A stretch of 64,000 nt of DNA from Portibacter marinus. Lineage in GTDB: Bacteria > Bacteroidota > Bacteroidia > Chitinophagales > Saprospiraceae. Positions 37,112 to 46,920 of the stretch are shown here, piece by piece. The stretch spans positions 434,001 through 498,000 of the forward strand of contig NZ_JAJNKB010000001.1 of NCBI RefSeq assembly GCF_021533195.1, read 5' to 3'. The notes below the pieces were generated by a model. That model saw only the letters and a list, made by a program, of their open reading frames with translations. It was not told where the DNA came from and ran no database searches. Position numbers and translations under genes: made by a program. The stretch's first letter is position 1, and each line of letters starts with the position of its first letter.

Positions 37112-38044
37112 TTAATCTATGAGCCCCCTACCCTCTTTGACGATCATGCCTTTTTCGTTAAGGTCGGTCATAATCTTGTCAAGGATGCCATTGATAAAAT
37201 CTTTACTTTTAGGAGTGCTGTAAAGTTTGGCTACCTCGACATATTCATTTAGTGTCACTTTAGTTGGAATGGTTTTAAAGTGCATCAGCTCTACGATCGC
37301 CATTTTCAGTAAGATCATATCCAGAACTGCCAGGCGTTCATGGTCCCAATTTTTAAGGGTTGGCTTGATCAATTCGAGTAATTCTTCGTCCAATTCAAAG
37401 CACTTTTCCAATAATTCCTGTCCAAATTCCTTGATGGTCTCGTCTTCGGGAAAGAAGGTCTGAAAAAAGTGTTCTTCAGCTGGAAGTCTCTTGATACTTT
37501 TTTTAATGGCACCAATGATCAAAGATTTATCATCAACCCATTCGGAGTAACTGTCTTCCATTACCTCATTAAAGTATTCACTCTTACGACAGTGTCTGTA
37601 CAACTCCAAAAGTATATCCAGATGCTCTTTCTTACCGCTGTCTTTGATAATATACTTCTTATACTCTTCTTTCTTAGAAAACTCCTTGTACACTTTTCGG
37701 CAAAAGTCTTTATCCGCCTTATTTTCAAAGTGCAGTTTATCAAATTTCTTTCTTAATAAAGCATTTTCATCAATGGACTGAATGATCGGATTTTTAAAAA
37801 TCTTTGGAGTAAATGCCTTATCATAATCAGATGGCAGGTGCTTACCCTTTCTCTTCTCCTCATCTTCTAGAGCGATACTGCAAATTCTATGTATGGTATA
37901 TAGATTAAGAAGATAGAGGTTAAATGTATTCTCTATAGACCCAAAATACTTCTTGGTTGCTTGATCAAGTTTAAGATTTTCATCTCTAGACAATGCATAT
38001 AGCAACTGCATCACCTTTATCCTTACACATCTTCTACTTAGCAT
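37112..38044 (-). CDS. nusB: Transcription antitermination factor NusB (long form)
   Basis: 310 residues. The C-terminal 140 residues are a canonical NusB helical domain (LLELIKPTLKNWDHERLAVL, DMILLKMAIVELMHF, KVTLNEYVEVAKLYS, SKDFINGILDKI). The N-terminal region starts MLSRRCVRIKVMQLLYAL, as NusB does, but a helical insertion of about 130 residues separates the two halves of the fold. This long form is usual in Bacteroidota. NusB binds boxA RNA with S10 in rRNA antitermination. It follows the BT_3928-like gene by 114 bases, a conserved neighbourhood. Confidence 0.92.
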   Translation of the reverse strand: MLSRRCVRIKVMQLLYALSRDENLKLDQATKKYFGSIENTFNLYLLNLYTIHRICSIALEDEEKRKGKHLPSDYDKAFTPKIFKNPIIQSIDENALLRKKFDKLHFENKADKDFCRKVYKEFSKKEEYKKYIIKDSGKKEHLDILLELYRHCRKSEYFNEVMEDSYSEWVDDKSLIIGAIKKSIKRLPAEEHFFQTFFPEDETIKEFGQELLEKCFELDEELLELIKPTLKNWDHERLAVLDMILLKMAIVELMHFKTIPTKVTLNEYVEVAKLYSTPKSKDFINGILDKIMTDLNEKGMIVKEGRGLID

Positions 38045-38158
38045 ATTATTTCAAAGGGCTCTTATATTATATAAATTCCTAATACAAATAAAGGTCATTT
38101 TTTTTGAAAACTAGTTGTATTCAACAAAAATTTACAGCATTTGTATTTTCTTCAAGAC

Positions 38159-39622
38159 TTAAATACCCAATTTAGCCTTAACATTGCCGAAACTTGGTAA
38201 TTTTTTCACATGCCACTTATCTACGATCACGCCATCTTTTACCATTACAATGCCTGGATTAGATCTAATAATGGTTTTTAACAAGATATCATCAGCCGTA
38301 TAATAGGTAGCATCTGGTCCCACTTTATCTGCAAATTCCATGACCTCATCCTTTCCAAACTTTCCTATAAATACATGAGCTGGAATACCACTTTCTTTTG
38401 CAGCTGCAACAAATGGATTGACTGTTTCCTGAAACTTTTCTACATAATCAGCATCCCATTCCATTTCATATCCCTCCCTGGTTTTCTCTTGTATTTCGGA
38501 AACCGTTTTTACTCCGGAGGTATCTGTTACAAAAGTAGTGTCCTGATAGCTAATTTCGGTCAATTGCGACTCACCTTTCAATTTGTGGCACACGATCCAA
38601 AGACTATATCCTTCTAAAGCCAGCAATTCATCAGCAGAATCATAACCATCCAGGGAAGTTACCTCAAAATCACTAATCTTGGTAGGTTCAATGGCAGGCT
38701 TTGTCTTTACTTGATCCAGTACCGTCCATTCAGACTTTGGATACTTACTGTATTCCTTTAAATATACTTCGTAAGGCAACTCTACAATTTTTGATGGATC
38801 TTCATTGCTCTGTAACTTGTATGCTACTACCTGTACATTAGCGGCAGCCTCCATCTCCTTTTCCTTGATTCCCTGTATATCATTTCCTACTTTAAAAGGA
38901 CGGAAATCGGAGTGTGGAATATCCCACTTATAATTACTGAGACAGTATATAAATAAGCTGATAATCGCTATACCTAAAACTCCTGTTCTGATTTCTTTAG
39001 TAAACAGTTGATGCATTTTATTATACCTCGCAACGAAAATGAAAGCTGGAACCAGAAGTGCCAGATCTTTAAAGAATGAAATTCTTGGCTTCAACTTGAC
39101 AAAGTCGCCAAAACATCCACAATCCGTGACTTTCATATTGGTTTCGTTATAGGCCGCCCAACTTCCAAACTCGAAAAAATTGACACCTTGTGGCACAAAG
39201 CCAGTCAAAAAAGTAAAGCCTGTAAGGATGGTGAAGAACATAACAAGCCCAAGAAATACCCAGGATGTAAATCCGCGTCTAATTCCAAGAATTAACATGA
39301 TACCCAATGCTATTTCCAGGATAATCATAAACACCGAAAAGCCTACTGAATATTCAGCAAGAAAAGGAAAAAGCGGACTCAGAAAAGAGAACCAGGTTGG
39401 CTCAAAAACGGCATTAAACTCCGCGAAGTATTGTTCCATCTTATAAGCCGTTCCCAGCGGATCAACTGCTTTAACCCATCCTGAGAAAATAAACAAGGCA
39501 CCACAGTAGTTTTGAAGAAAAGTCAAAAGCCAATCCTTCTTTTCCTTTACTAAAAAACCTACACCTATCGTAAGAAAAACCGCAGCAATTCCTACATAAA
39601 TCAATATTGTCGTTAATGTCAT
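38159..39622 (-). CDS. BT_3928-like DoxX-family membrane protein with thioredoxin-like C-terminus
   Basis: 487 residues. The first 220 residues hold about five to six transmembrane helices with the DoxX/MauE-like block LQNYCGALFIFSGWVKAVDP. A conserved cysteine pair CGCFGDFVKLKPRISFFKD follows, like MauE/DoxD proteins that handle reducing power for periplasmic proteins. The soluble C-terminal half ends with a thioredoxin-like segment (VNPFVAAAKESGIPAHVFIG, NPGIVMVKDGVIVDKWHVK). This arrangement matches the protein family called BT_3928 in Bacteroidota, whose function is not established. The gene overlaps DUF1599 by 4 bases and precedes nusB. Confidence 0.82.
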   Translation of the reverse strand: MTLTTILIYVGIAAVFLTIGVGFLVKEKKDWLLTFLQNYCGALFIFSGWVKAVDPLGTAYKMEQYFAEFNAVFEPTWFSFLSPLFPFLAEYSVGFSVFMIILEIALGIMLILGIRRGFTSWVFLGLVMFFTILTGFTFLTGFVPQGVNFFEFGSWAAYNETNMKVTDCGCFGDFVKLKPRISFFKDLALLVPAFIFVARYNKMHQLFTKEIRTGVLGIAIISLFIYCLSNYKWDIPHSDFRPFKVGNDIQGIKEKEMEAAANVQVVAYKLQSNEDPSKIVELPYEVYLKEYSKYPKSEWTVLDQVKTKPAIEPTKISDFEVTSLDGYDSADELLALEGYSLWIVCHKLKGESQLTEISYQDTTFVTDTSGVKTVSEIQEKTREGYEMEWDADYVEKFQETVNPFVAAAKESGIPAHVFIGKFGKDEVMEFADKVGPDATYYTADDILLKTIIRSNPGIVMVKDGVIVDKWHVKKLPSFGNVKAKLGI

Positions 39623-40158
39623 CTTTCTTTTAATTTAATCAAAGCAAACAATGCATAATTAATGATATCCTGATAATTTGCATCTAAGCCTTCAGATACG
39701 ATCGTTTTTCCATCGTTATCCTCTATTTGCCTGATTCTCAATAGTTTTACTAAAATCAAGTCTGTTATGCTACTCAACCTCATTTGCCTCCATGCCTCAC
39801 CGTAATCGTGATTCTTAGCAATCATTAGATCCCGAGTGCTGCTCACATACTTATCGTAAAGTTGTTCGAGTGCTGCCTGATCTAGATCTGGTTTTTCAGA
39901 TGACCCTAATTCCAATTGGATCAATGCCATAATGCTGTAATTCACCAGACCGATATATTCGGACTCTACTCCTTCCTCTACTTTACGGACTGTATTTTCT
40001 TCCAGACTTCTAATTCTTGAAGCCTTGATATAGAGTTGATCCGTCACAGAACTTGTTCTTAAGATCCTCCAGGAAGCACCGTAATCTTTAGCTTTATTCA
40101 GAAACAACTCCTTACATTTTCCTAACACATCATCATATGATGCTAAAGTTTCTTCCAC
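39619..40158 (-). CDS. DUF1599 protein, two tandem copies of the domain
   Basis: 179 residues made of an internal duplication. The first copy (about 8-88) contains LFLNKAKDYGASWRILR, SVTDQLYIKASRIRSLEEN and YIGLVNYSIMALIQLE. The second (about 98-178) contains MIAKNHDYGEAWRQMRLSS, ITDLILVKLLRIRQIEDND and YQDIINYALFALIKLKE. The DYG-(A/S)-WR motif and the closing NYxxxALIxLE helix are diagnostic of DUF1599 (nucleotide-modification-associated domain 1), which is linked to modified-nucleotide metabolism in phages and bacteria. Its cellular role is unknown. It is the first gene of the minus-strand run with the BT_3928-like gene and nusB. Confidence 0.88.
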   Translation of the reverse strand: MEETLASYDDVLGKCKELFLNKAKDYGASWRILRTSSVTDQLYIKASRIRSLEENTVRKVEEGVESEYIGLVNYSIMALIQLELGSSEKPDLDQAALEQLYDKYVSSTRDLMIAKNHDYGEAWRQMRLSSITDLILVKLLRIRQIEDNDGKTIVSEGLDANYQDIINYALFALIKLKER

Positions 40159-40261
40159 CTGGTTTTCATTTACTTACTTAAAAACGAGGCAAATATCTTA
40201 AAAAATTATGTATACAGATGTTAATGAGTCCATAATAAATATTTAATACGATATTCGCGCT

Positions 40262-41131
40262 ATGTCGATACTCTTGCTTTGCATCACAGTGAATGTGATG
40301 ATTGCCATCATATTCAAGCTTTTCCCCAGGTTTGGAATCAATAACTTTCAAGCCATTGTTTTTAATTACTTGACCTGTCTCCTGGTAGGGACCTTTCAGC
40401 TCGGCAAATTTCCCATACCCCAAGACTTTATGTCTATGCCATGGTTCCCTTATGTGTGCTTCCTTGGTTTACTGTTCATAGCTGGATTTAATTTTAATGC
40501 CACTGCCACTCAGAAAATAGGAATTTCGTATACGGCCTTGGTTCAAAAATTATCTCTGATAGTCCCTGCGAGTATTGCCATTTTGTTCTACAATGAATCC
40601 GTAACTACTCTGAAAGTGGCAGGAATCATTGGCGCCATCTTAGCCATCATACTCATTCAGTTACCAGCGAGGAACAAGCCTGTAACGGCTTCGGTTTTTA
40701 AGCAATATACGTGGTTGATACTTGGCGTCTACTGTATTGCTGCCATCATTGAAGTATTGCTTTTTTATATGAATGTCAATGGCATCTCTACAGGTTCAGA
40801 TATTTCTGTAGTAAGCGCTATTTTCGGAATTGCTGGGTTGACAGGGTTTATCATCATGATTTTTAATATATCAAGAGGTAAATCTGAATTTAAATTCAAA
40901 AACGTACTGGCAGGAATCTGTCTTGGAATTCCTAATTTTTACTCGATCTATCTCTTACTCTATTTACTTGTAGAAGGATGGGAGGCATCGGTACTTTTTC
41001 CGATTAACAATGTAGGAATCATATCGGTAGCAGCACTTCTAGCTTTCCTCTTTTTTCAAGAAAGACTCAATCTTTTTAAATGGATCGGACTCATATTATC
41101 CATCATCTCTATTTTATTAATTTCGATGTAA
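40262..41131 (+). CDS. EamA/DMT-family membrane transporter
   Basis: 289 residues with about ten hydrophobic helices and short loops, the layout of the drug/metabolite transporter superfamily. Starting residues ILLLCITVNVMIAIIFKLF and FNFNATATQKIGISYTALVQ followed by KLSLIVPASIAILFYNES match EamA domains, and the second half ends RLNLFKWIGLILSIISILLI, a typical last helix. Substrate unknown; export of amino acids or metabolites is the usual role. The YigZ-family gene begins at the very next base after the stop, suggesting co-transcription. Confidence 0.85.
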   Translation: MSILLLCITVNVMIAIIFKLFPRFGINNFQAIVFNYLTCLLVGTFQLGKFPIPQDFMSMPWFPYVCFLGLLFIAGFNFNATATQKIGISYTALVQKLSLIVPASIAILFYNESVTTLKVAGIIGAILAIILIQLPARNKPVTASVFKQYTWLILGVYCIAAIIEVLLFYMNVNGISTGSDISVVSAIFGIAGLTGFIIMIFNISRGKSEFKFKNVLAGICLGIPNFYSIYLLLYLLVEGWEASVLFPINNVGIISVAALLAFLFFQERLNLFKWIGLILSIISILLISM

Positions 41132-41779
41132 ATGCTGGATTCTTATTTAACTATAAAGGATAGAAGTGAAGCGCTTTTCAAAGAAAAGTCCAGTAAGTTT
41201 TTTGCATATGCCGTACCGGTTTTTGGAACAGAGGATTTAGAGACATTTATTGATGCATTAAAAAAACAACATCCCAAAGCAGGACATTTTTGCTATGCCT
41301 ATTATATTGGTGTTGATCGACAACAATACAGGGCCAATGATGATGGAGAACCTTCCGGAACAGCTGGAAAACCTATTTTAGGTCAGTTGGATAAGCGCAA
41401 TTTAACCAATTGCGCCGTAGTGGTTGTCAGATATTTTGGAGGAACAAAATTGGGGGTATCCGGCTTAATCAGTGCTTACAAAGAAGCTGCCGCATTGGCA
41501 CTAGAGAGTGGTCAAATTATCGAAAGGATCATTGCCGGTCAATTTGTGATTACAGCAGAAATGGAATATTTCGGCCCACTGATGCATTTTACCAGCACCG
41601 AAGGAATCAGATTAATTGATTCAAAATTTGCCGATAGAGCCAGACTTACCTGTGAAACGAGAAAGTCTCAAGTTGAAGCGAAGATCAAGCTGTTGAAAGC
41701 TCAACTATTAGAACGGCCTCCGCAAGACATTGATGAGGATACAGTAGTGCCCGGCGTACAGTTTGAAATTATCGAATAA
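41132..41779 (+). CDS. YigZ/IMPACT-family protein
   Basis: 215 residues. The N-terminal UPF0029 domain carries EKSSKFFAYAVPV, HFCYAYYIG, NDDGEPSGTAGKPIL and AVVVVRYFGGTKLGVSGLI, the complete family signature. A short C-terminal DUF1949 domain follows (FVITAEMEYFGPLMHF). Members are related to the eukaryotic translation regulator IMPACT and are thought to contact ribosomes or RNA; the bacterial role is not settled. It immediately follows the EamA transporter. Its last bases overlap the convergent PKD-protein gene. Confidence 0.92.
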   Translation: MLDSYLTIKDRSEALFKEKSSKFFAYAVPVFGTEDLETFIDALKKQHPKAGHFCYAYYIGVDRQQYRANDDGEPSGTAGKPILGQLDKRNLTNCAVVVVRYFGGTKLGVSGLISAYKEAAALALESGQIIERIIAGQFVITAEMEYFGPLMHFTSTEGIRLIDSKFADRARLTCETRKSQVEAKIKLLKAQLLERPPQDIDEDTVVPGVQFEIIE

Positions 41780-44700
41780 GCGTTACGTCACCACTCTTAA
41801 TGAGCTTTCCTCCGTTGTTTGGACACTGTGCCGTCAGTTTGTAAGTATACACTCCAGGAGTAGCCGGACTACCTTTGTAGTTGCCATCCCAGGCATCTAA
41901 CACACTTTGGCTATGAAACATTTTATGACCCCATCGATCGTATATGTCGATCGATTGAATGTCTACAAAGATCGTCGGGTCGATATTTAAGTAATCGTTA
42001 ACGCCATCCTCATTAGGAGAAAATATATTAGGAACACCAATGGTATTTATAGCTTCCTGACATTGATCTATTTCTCGCAACACCACTGACTTTTCTATGA
42101 AACACCCAGTTATAGCGTTCTCAATCTTAGCCAATACATTAAGTGTGCTACCATCCACACGTACTTTCACTTTTTCACAGCTTGGACAATCAATGATCTC
42201 AGCCGGCATCCATTGTAAGTTGTATGCATCATCACCCAGGTTCCGAATTTCTAAGGGCACTTCGGAGGCACCCTTGAAATAAATTTTTTCATCAGGTAGA
42301 TCCGCTTTGATTTCAGGATGTACAAATACATTGACCTGGGCTGTATCAGAAACACATCCTTCGAGAATTCCAATAACTCTGTAATCACGGGTTACAGTAG
42401 TATTGCTTTTCGCAAAATATTCATCACTACTCATTAAGGTTTCATCTTCTTCCCATTCAATGCCATCAACCAGTCCACCAGCAAATAAATTCGCTTCTTC
42501 ACCATAGCAAATTGTATCTCCTATGGCAAGTAATTCCGCTTTGTTTACCACTTCGATCAATACTGAATCTCGTAATATACATTCACCTGATATAGAAGTT
42601 AGTGTAAACATGGTAGTTTCGTCGATATCTGCAGAAGTTATCAAATCTCCTGCACTTTGAATAGATGTAGAAGGCGTCCAGGCAATTTGCCCGATTGCGC
42701 TTCCGGTTAATAATGCCTGCTGACCATTGCAAATCTTTTGATCAATACCGGCATCAATATCGTCTTGTGTCAAAACATTAATAAATAGTGAATCTCTGAC
42801 AGCACATCCGTAATCATTGATGACTTCAACAGGATAAATGGTGGGAATCAAAGGAGATAATTGAACTGAGGAGCAATCCCGACAATCTTCAAGTGTAGGC
42901 CAGTTAATTTGATCTCCGTAATCAATATTGACTACAGTACTCTCGCCCAGGCATATGGTCCTGTCTTCACCAGCAAACTTGGTATGATCATCCAGTACGT
43001 TTACTTCTACAGTATCTCTTGTGAGACAATCAAATTCATTAGCAATTTGTATAATATATGCTGTAGTGTCTAAAGGAATGAAACTACTAACATCTATGGG
43101 TAAATCCCAGGCAAACCATTGTGCATCTTCGGATAAAGCATCTGTTACATAGTTTATATCCACAGTCTGTCCTTTACAAACAACAGTATCTCTAATGACT
43201 GTAATTTCTGGAGACTCTCCTACTTTAAGAATAGAGTCCATGACAATCGTGTCATTGCAATATTCGCTCCTTACGATTAACTCGACATTATAGAACCCTG
43301 TAACTGCTGGCTGAAAGCTATCCTGATTTCCTTCCAGTGATTCTTGCTGAGCACCGGAAATATTCCAATTTGTAGATTGTATCGGTGAAGTTGATTCGGA
43401 TATAGCAGTGAGCAGCACAGAGTTGGGGATAAAATCACAAAATGACGAATCAGATAAGATAAAATTGGCTTCCAAATCATTGGTTAATATCGACTCACCT
43501 TCACGAATGATGGTGCATTCTTTGTTATTTGTCAATATGATCTTGGGAACGAAGCTACCTGGATCTTGGTAGGTATGTATGACACTATCAATGCTCTTTG
43601 GCTCTTCAATATCTAAAAGATTACCATCACCAAAATCCCATACAATTTTATACTCTTCTTCAAGGTCTGCTAAAAATTTTACACTCAATGGCACACAACT
43701 AGAATCCACTTCAAACGAGATATTTCCTTTGGGACCATCAAGTTTAATGAGCTCACTTATGGAAAATGTGTCTTTACAAACTTGAGATCTGATGGCGATA
43801 AGCTCTACATCAAAATTACCACCATATGAATATAAATGTGATGGTTCGAATTCAGTGCCTGAGCCATTATCATCCCCATAATTCCACTCATACTCTACGG
43901 CATTTTGCGACAAATTCGAAAAATTAACGATCAATGGTGGACAAGGAGCAAATGTGGTATCTACCTGAAATTCAGCGTGAGGATCAGCGACTTCAATTAA
44001 CTTTCCTACATTCATAGAGTTAATACATTTTTCTTCATCCTCGATCGTAACGCTTACTTGATAAGCTCCCTCTTCAACAAACAAATGCATGGGCGCTACA
44101 TCTGTACTGGTATTGCCATCACCAAAGTCCCATATGTACTGATATCCTGGTGAATGTAATCCATTCCTAAATGTTAAGGGTTGAGTTGTACAAGCCAATG
44201 AATCTGCTAAGAGATTAAAATTGGGCGCTCTAAAAAAAGCACCTAACCCAAGTGTGGTGGAATCTTTGCATCCCCAGTCATCTTCGACCACGAGCTTCAA
44301 ATCAAATTTTCCAATGGACGGAGCAGTAAATTCTGCAGTCTTTTCATTACTAATTAACAAGTTATCACCAAGAATCCATTTGTAATCTATAATATTACCA
44401 AAAGCACTGGTAGAGAAGGGCGTAACTGACAAGACATCACTAAAACAAACCGGGTCTGGAGCTGCAAATCGCGCCTTTGCTGCATTTACGGTAATTGTTT
44501 CTGAATACATGGTGTCTGTACATCCGTGTATATCTGAAACTACCACTCCAATATTATCATATTCATGAGCAACTCTCAGCAACAATTCTGTATTGGGCCC
44601 ATTTGGATTAGAAAAGTTGGCACCAGAAGGAAAGTACTCCCATTTAACTACGTCGGTAGATTGATCCATAAAATTCACCGTCAGAGGCGCACATCCGCTA

Positions 44701-46802
44701 TTTACGTCGATATCAAAGTCAGCTTTAGGGTCCTTAAGATCTATGATTTGATTTAACAAATTACTACACCCTGAACTAATATCAGTCGCCTCAAGTGAAA
44801 TGGCATATGTTCCTAGAGCTGCAAAGTTAATTTCTACAGTATCTTCATTGCTAATCAAAATGGTCTGTCCACCTATGGAGTACGTCCAATCCCAGCTATC
44901 CGCCTGGGTACTTAAATTTATAGCAGTGACTTTTGTAGGTTCATCGCAATGATATAACAGATCAAATTTATTAGCAGGCGGACTAACAGTCAAATGATCC
45001 TCTAATATCTTGCTTACAAAACAACCATTTGCTCCTATCGTAAGTTCTACATCATAAACTCCTGGCAAATCAAAATCTGCTTGAAAATTCTGTTGGTCAA
45101 AAACAAGTGTGTCGCCAATCTTCCATGACCATTCGTCTACCACACCGGAAGACAAATCAGTAAATGTAACCAAGTCCTGAGGGCATACCTCCGTATCACT
45201 AAGCTCAAAATCAGCAGAAGGAGCCGGACCACCTCTGATTAAAGAAGGAATATCCAAAGTATCTCTACATCCTAGGTCATTTTCAAAAATACCATAAAAG
45301 TCAGCAGAACCTTCTTCTAAAACCTCCACATCATAAAAAGTAGAAGACAAAGTAGCGTTGATAGGGCCGGTAAATCGCACAACTTCGGGACTTAAATTAC
45401 TGGGTACGTTGGAGGTCAGATCAAGCTCTGCGATGAATGGAACGCAACCATCTAAATTGCCTATTACTTCCACCATCAGTGGCTCAACGACAATTGAATC
45501 CAACAGTTTGCTAGATTTACAACCAAACTCATTATTGGCAATCAAGGAAAGTCTATATGTGCCGTACTCGGCAACTGAGATGTCGGCAGTTTTCCCTGAT
45601 CCGGTAGCAACATAATTACCGGGCTCTCCCACAAACCAAGAATATTGATTTTGATCGTTGCCCGAGGCATTCAAAGTAATAGATGCAGGTAATTTACATC
45701 CAGCCGGATTATCATAACTACCATTTATTTCCGGATTGTCACTAATGATAATCTGATGACTAGATATCTTGGTTCCAGAGCACTCTCCAGTATTTCTAAA
45801 AAGCATTATATCGTAGGTTCCAGGTGTCGTAAACCTGTGTACTGGATCCCTCTCTGACGAAGTGTTACCATCACCGAAATCCCATTCCCACGACTCCGCT
45901 GTAATACTTGATAGATCCTCAAATTGTACTTCTACACCGATACAACCAACTTTGGGAGAGAAATCAAAATCAATCAAACCTCCCTCTGAAATATGGTCTT
46001 CTAATACAACTATATGCTCACACCCAGAAGATATAAAGCGAGCCTTAATGGTGACATCATAATTTCCAGCATTTTGATAGACAAACGGGCCAGGGTCATA
46101 TCCAATATGACTCTGACCATTTCCAAAATCCCACTCATATTCAATCCCGACTGATGATCCTAGATTGTCAAAATCTACGGTCATGGGAAACTGGCAACCC
46201 ACCGCTTCCTTAGTCGTGACAATAATTTCCGGACTTTCACTCACTTCAATGAGATCCAACTTCGTAACGGTATTCTGACAACCTTTCGAATCAGTAATTT
46301 GTAGCGTAACCGTGTAGGTACCGTCCTGTAGGTAGGTTGTTGACGCTTGCAAATTGGGGTCTTGCGTGCTTATGGTTCCTGCATCACCTCCCAAGCCCCA
46401 GCTCCATTGTACTATTGATCCATTTGGGCTGCTGGACAATGAATTAAATTCTACTTCAAGCGGTGCGCACCCGACGGAAAAATCATTGGCAAAATCAGCA
46501 ATTGGGCTACCATACACTTTTATAAAATCCTCTTTACATAATTCATCCTCATTTCCCATTGCATCAGTCACCTTGAGGCATATGGTGTATTCACCTACAT
46601 CTGTAAATACCCTGCCGGGGGCTTTAAGGGTACTGGTCACTGAACCAAGCTGCCATTCCCAAGAGACAATATCACCTGCAGTGCTCGAAGATTCATCTTG
46701 AAATTTGGATTGAACTGTGTTACATCCTTCGAATTTATCAACCGAAAAATCAACTGTAATTTGTGCACTCACTTGCAGTACACTTAAAATTACGACAAAC
46801 AA
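41769..46802 (-). CDS. Giant PKD-repeat surface protein with T9SS type B (gliding-type) sorting domain
   Basis: About 1677 residues built from more than ten PKD domains, shown by repeated WxWDFGDGxxS and (Y/F)xxxGxYxVxL pairs, for example WEWDFGDGNTSSERDPVH, YIWDFGDGNTSTDVAPMH and YEWNYGDDNGSGTEF, each followed by a GCAPL/PP(L/I) segment. The last 90 residues are a type B sorting domain (IFSPNEDGVNDYLNI, IDIYDRWGHKMFH, DAWDGNYKG, GVYTYKL). Such proteins are exported by T9SS and often serve in adhesion or gliding. The start is problematic: the only candidate is TTG at 46802, giving a signal peptide without basic residues (MFVVILSVLQVSAQ). Upstream codons in frame up to a stop at 46833-46835 would supply Lys and His but include no ATG, GTG or TTG. 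Confidence 0.85.
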   Translation of the reverse strand: MFVVILSVLQVSAQITVDFSVDKFEGCNTVQSKFQDESSSTAGDIVSWEWQLGSVTSTLKAPGRVFTDVGEYTICLKVTDAMGNEDELCKEDFIKVYGSPIADFANDFSVGCAPLEVEFNSLSSSPNGSIVQWSWGLGGDAGTISTQDPNLQASTTYLQDGTYTVTLQITDSKGCQNTVTKLDLIEVSESPEIIVTTKEAVGCQFPMTVDFDNLGSSVGIEYEWDFGNGQSHIGYDPGPFVYQNAGNYDVTIKARFISSGCEHIVVLEDHISEGGLIDFDFSPKVGCIGVEVQFEDLSSITAESWEWDFGDGNTSSERDPVHRFTTPGTYDIMLFRNTGECSGTKISSHQIIISDNPEINGSYDNPAGCKLPASITLNASGNDQNQYSWFVGEPGNYVATGSGKTADISVAEYGTYRLSLIANNEFGCKSSKLLDSIVVEPLMVEVIGNLDGCVPFIAELDLTSNVPSNLSPEVVRFTGPINATLSSTFYDVEVLEEGSADFYGIFENDLGCRDTLDIPSLIRGGPAPSADFELSDTEVCPQDLVTFTDLSSGVVDEWSWKIGDTLVFDQQNFQADFDLPGVYDVELTIGANGCFVSKILEDHLTVSPPANKFDLLYHCDEPTKVTAINLSTQADSWDWTYSIGGQTILISNEDTVEINFAALGTYAISLEATDISSGCSNLLNQIIDLKDPKADFDIDVNSGCAPLTVNFMDQSTDVVKWEYFPSGANFSNPNGPNTELLLRVAHEYDNIGVVVSDIHGCTDTMYSETITVNAAKARFAAPDPVCFSDVLSVTPFSTSAFGNIIDYKWILGDNLLISNEKTAEFTAPSIGKFDLKLVVEDDWGCKDSTTLGLGAFFRAPNFNLLADSLACTTQPLTFRNGLHSPGYQYIWDFGDGNTSTDVAPMHLFVEEGAYQVSVTIEDEEKCINSMNVGKLIEVADPHAEFQVDTTFAPCPPLIVNFSNLSQNAVEYEWNYGDDNGSGTEFEPSHLYSYGGNFDVELIAIRSQVCKDTFSISELIKLDGPKGNISFEVDSSCVPLSVKFLADLEEEYKIVWDFGDGNLLDIEEPKSIDSVIHTYQDPGSFVPKIILTNNKECTIIREGESILTNDLEANFILSDSSFCDFIPNSVLLTAISESTSPIQSTNWNISGAQQESLEGNQDSFQPAVTGFYNVELIVRSEYCNDTIVMDSILKVGESPEITVIRDTVVCKGQTVDINYVTDALSEDAQWFAWDLPIDVSSFIPLDTTAYIIQIANEFDCLTRDTVEVNVLDDHTKFAGEDRTICLGESTVVNIDYGDQINWPTLEDCRDCSSVQLSPLIPTIYPVEVINDYGCAVRDSLFINVLTQDDIDAGIDQKICNGQQALLTGSAIGQIAWTPSTSIQSAGDLITSADIDETTMFTLTSISGECILRDSVLIEVVNKAELLAIGDTICYGEEANLFAGGLVDGIEWEEDETLMSSDEYFAKSNTTVTRDYRVIGILEGCVSDTAQVNVFVHPEIKADLPDEKIYFKGASEVPLEIRNLGDDAYNLQWMPAEIIDCPSCEKVKVRVDGSTLNVLAKIENAITGCFIEKSVVLREIDQCQEAINTIGVPNIFSPNEDGVNDYLNIDPTIFVDIQSIDIYDRWGHKMFHSQSVLDAWDGNYKGSPATPGVYTYKLTAQCPNNGGKLIKSGDVTLIR

Positions 46803-46896
46803 ACTTGTATGTATAAGCTTTAATTCGATAACTTAAGAGCTCAGGTTATATCTATGAAACAAAACGTGCCAATAGGCACCTATGTATTATTGATCA

Positions 46897-46904
46897 CAAA
46901 TTTA
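46897..46904 (-). promoter_or_regulatory. Candidate -7 element (TAnnTTTG) for the PKD-protein gene
   Basis: TAAATTTG on the minus strand, matching the Bacteroidota -7 consensus, about 95 bases upstream of the TTG start at 46802. It lies in the 118-base gap shared with the divergent coaE gene. No -33 match at the usual distance. Confidence 0.35.
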
Positions 46905-46920
46905 TAATAATTCATCAAGA

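Noticed and set aside
41769-46802. Direct-repeat-like periodicity that might suggest a CRISPR or tandem repeat array
   Set aside because: It reflects diverged PKD domains in one coding frame; there are no identical short repeats or spacers.
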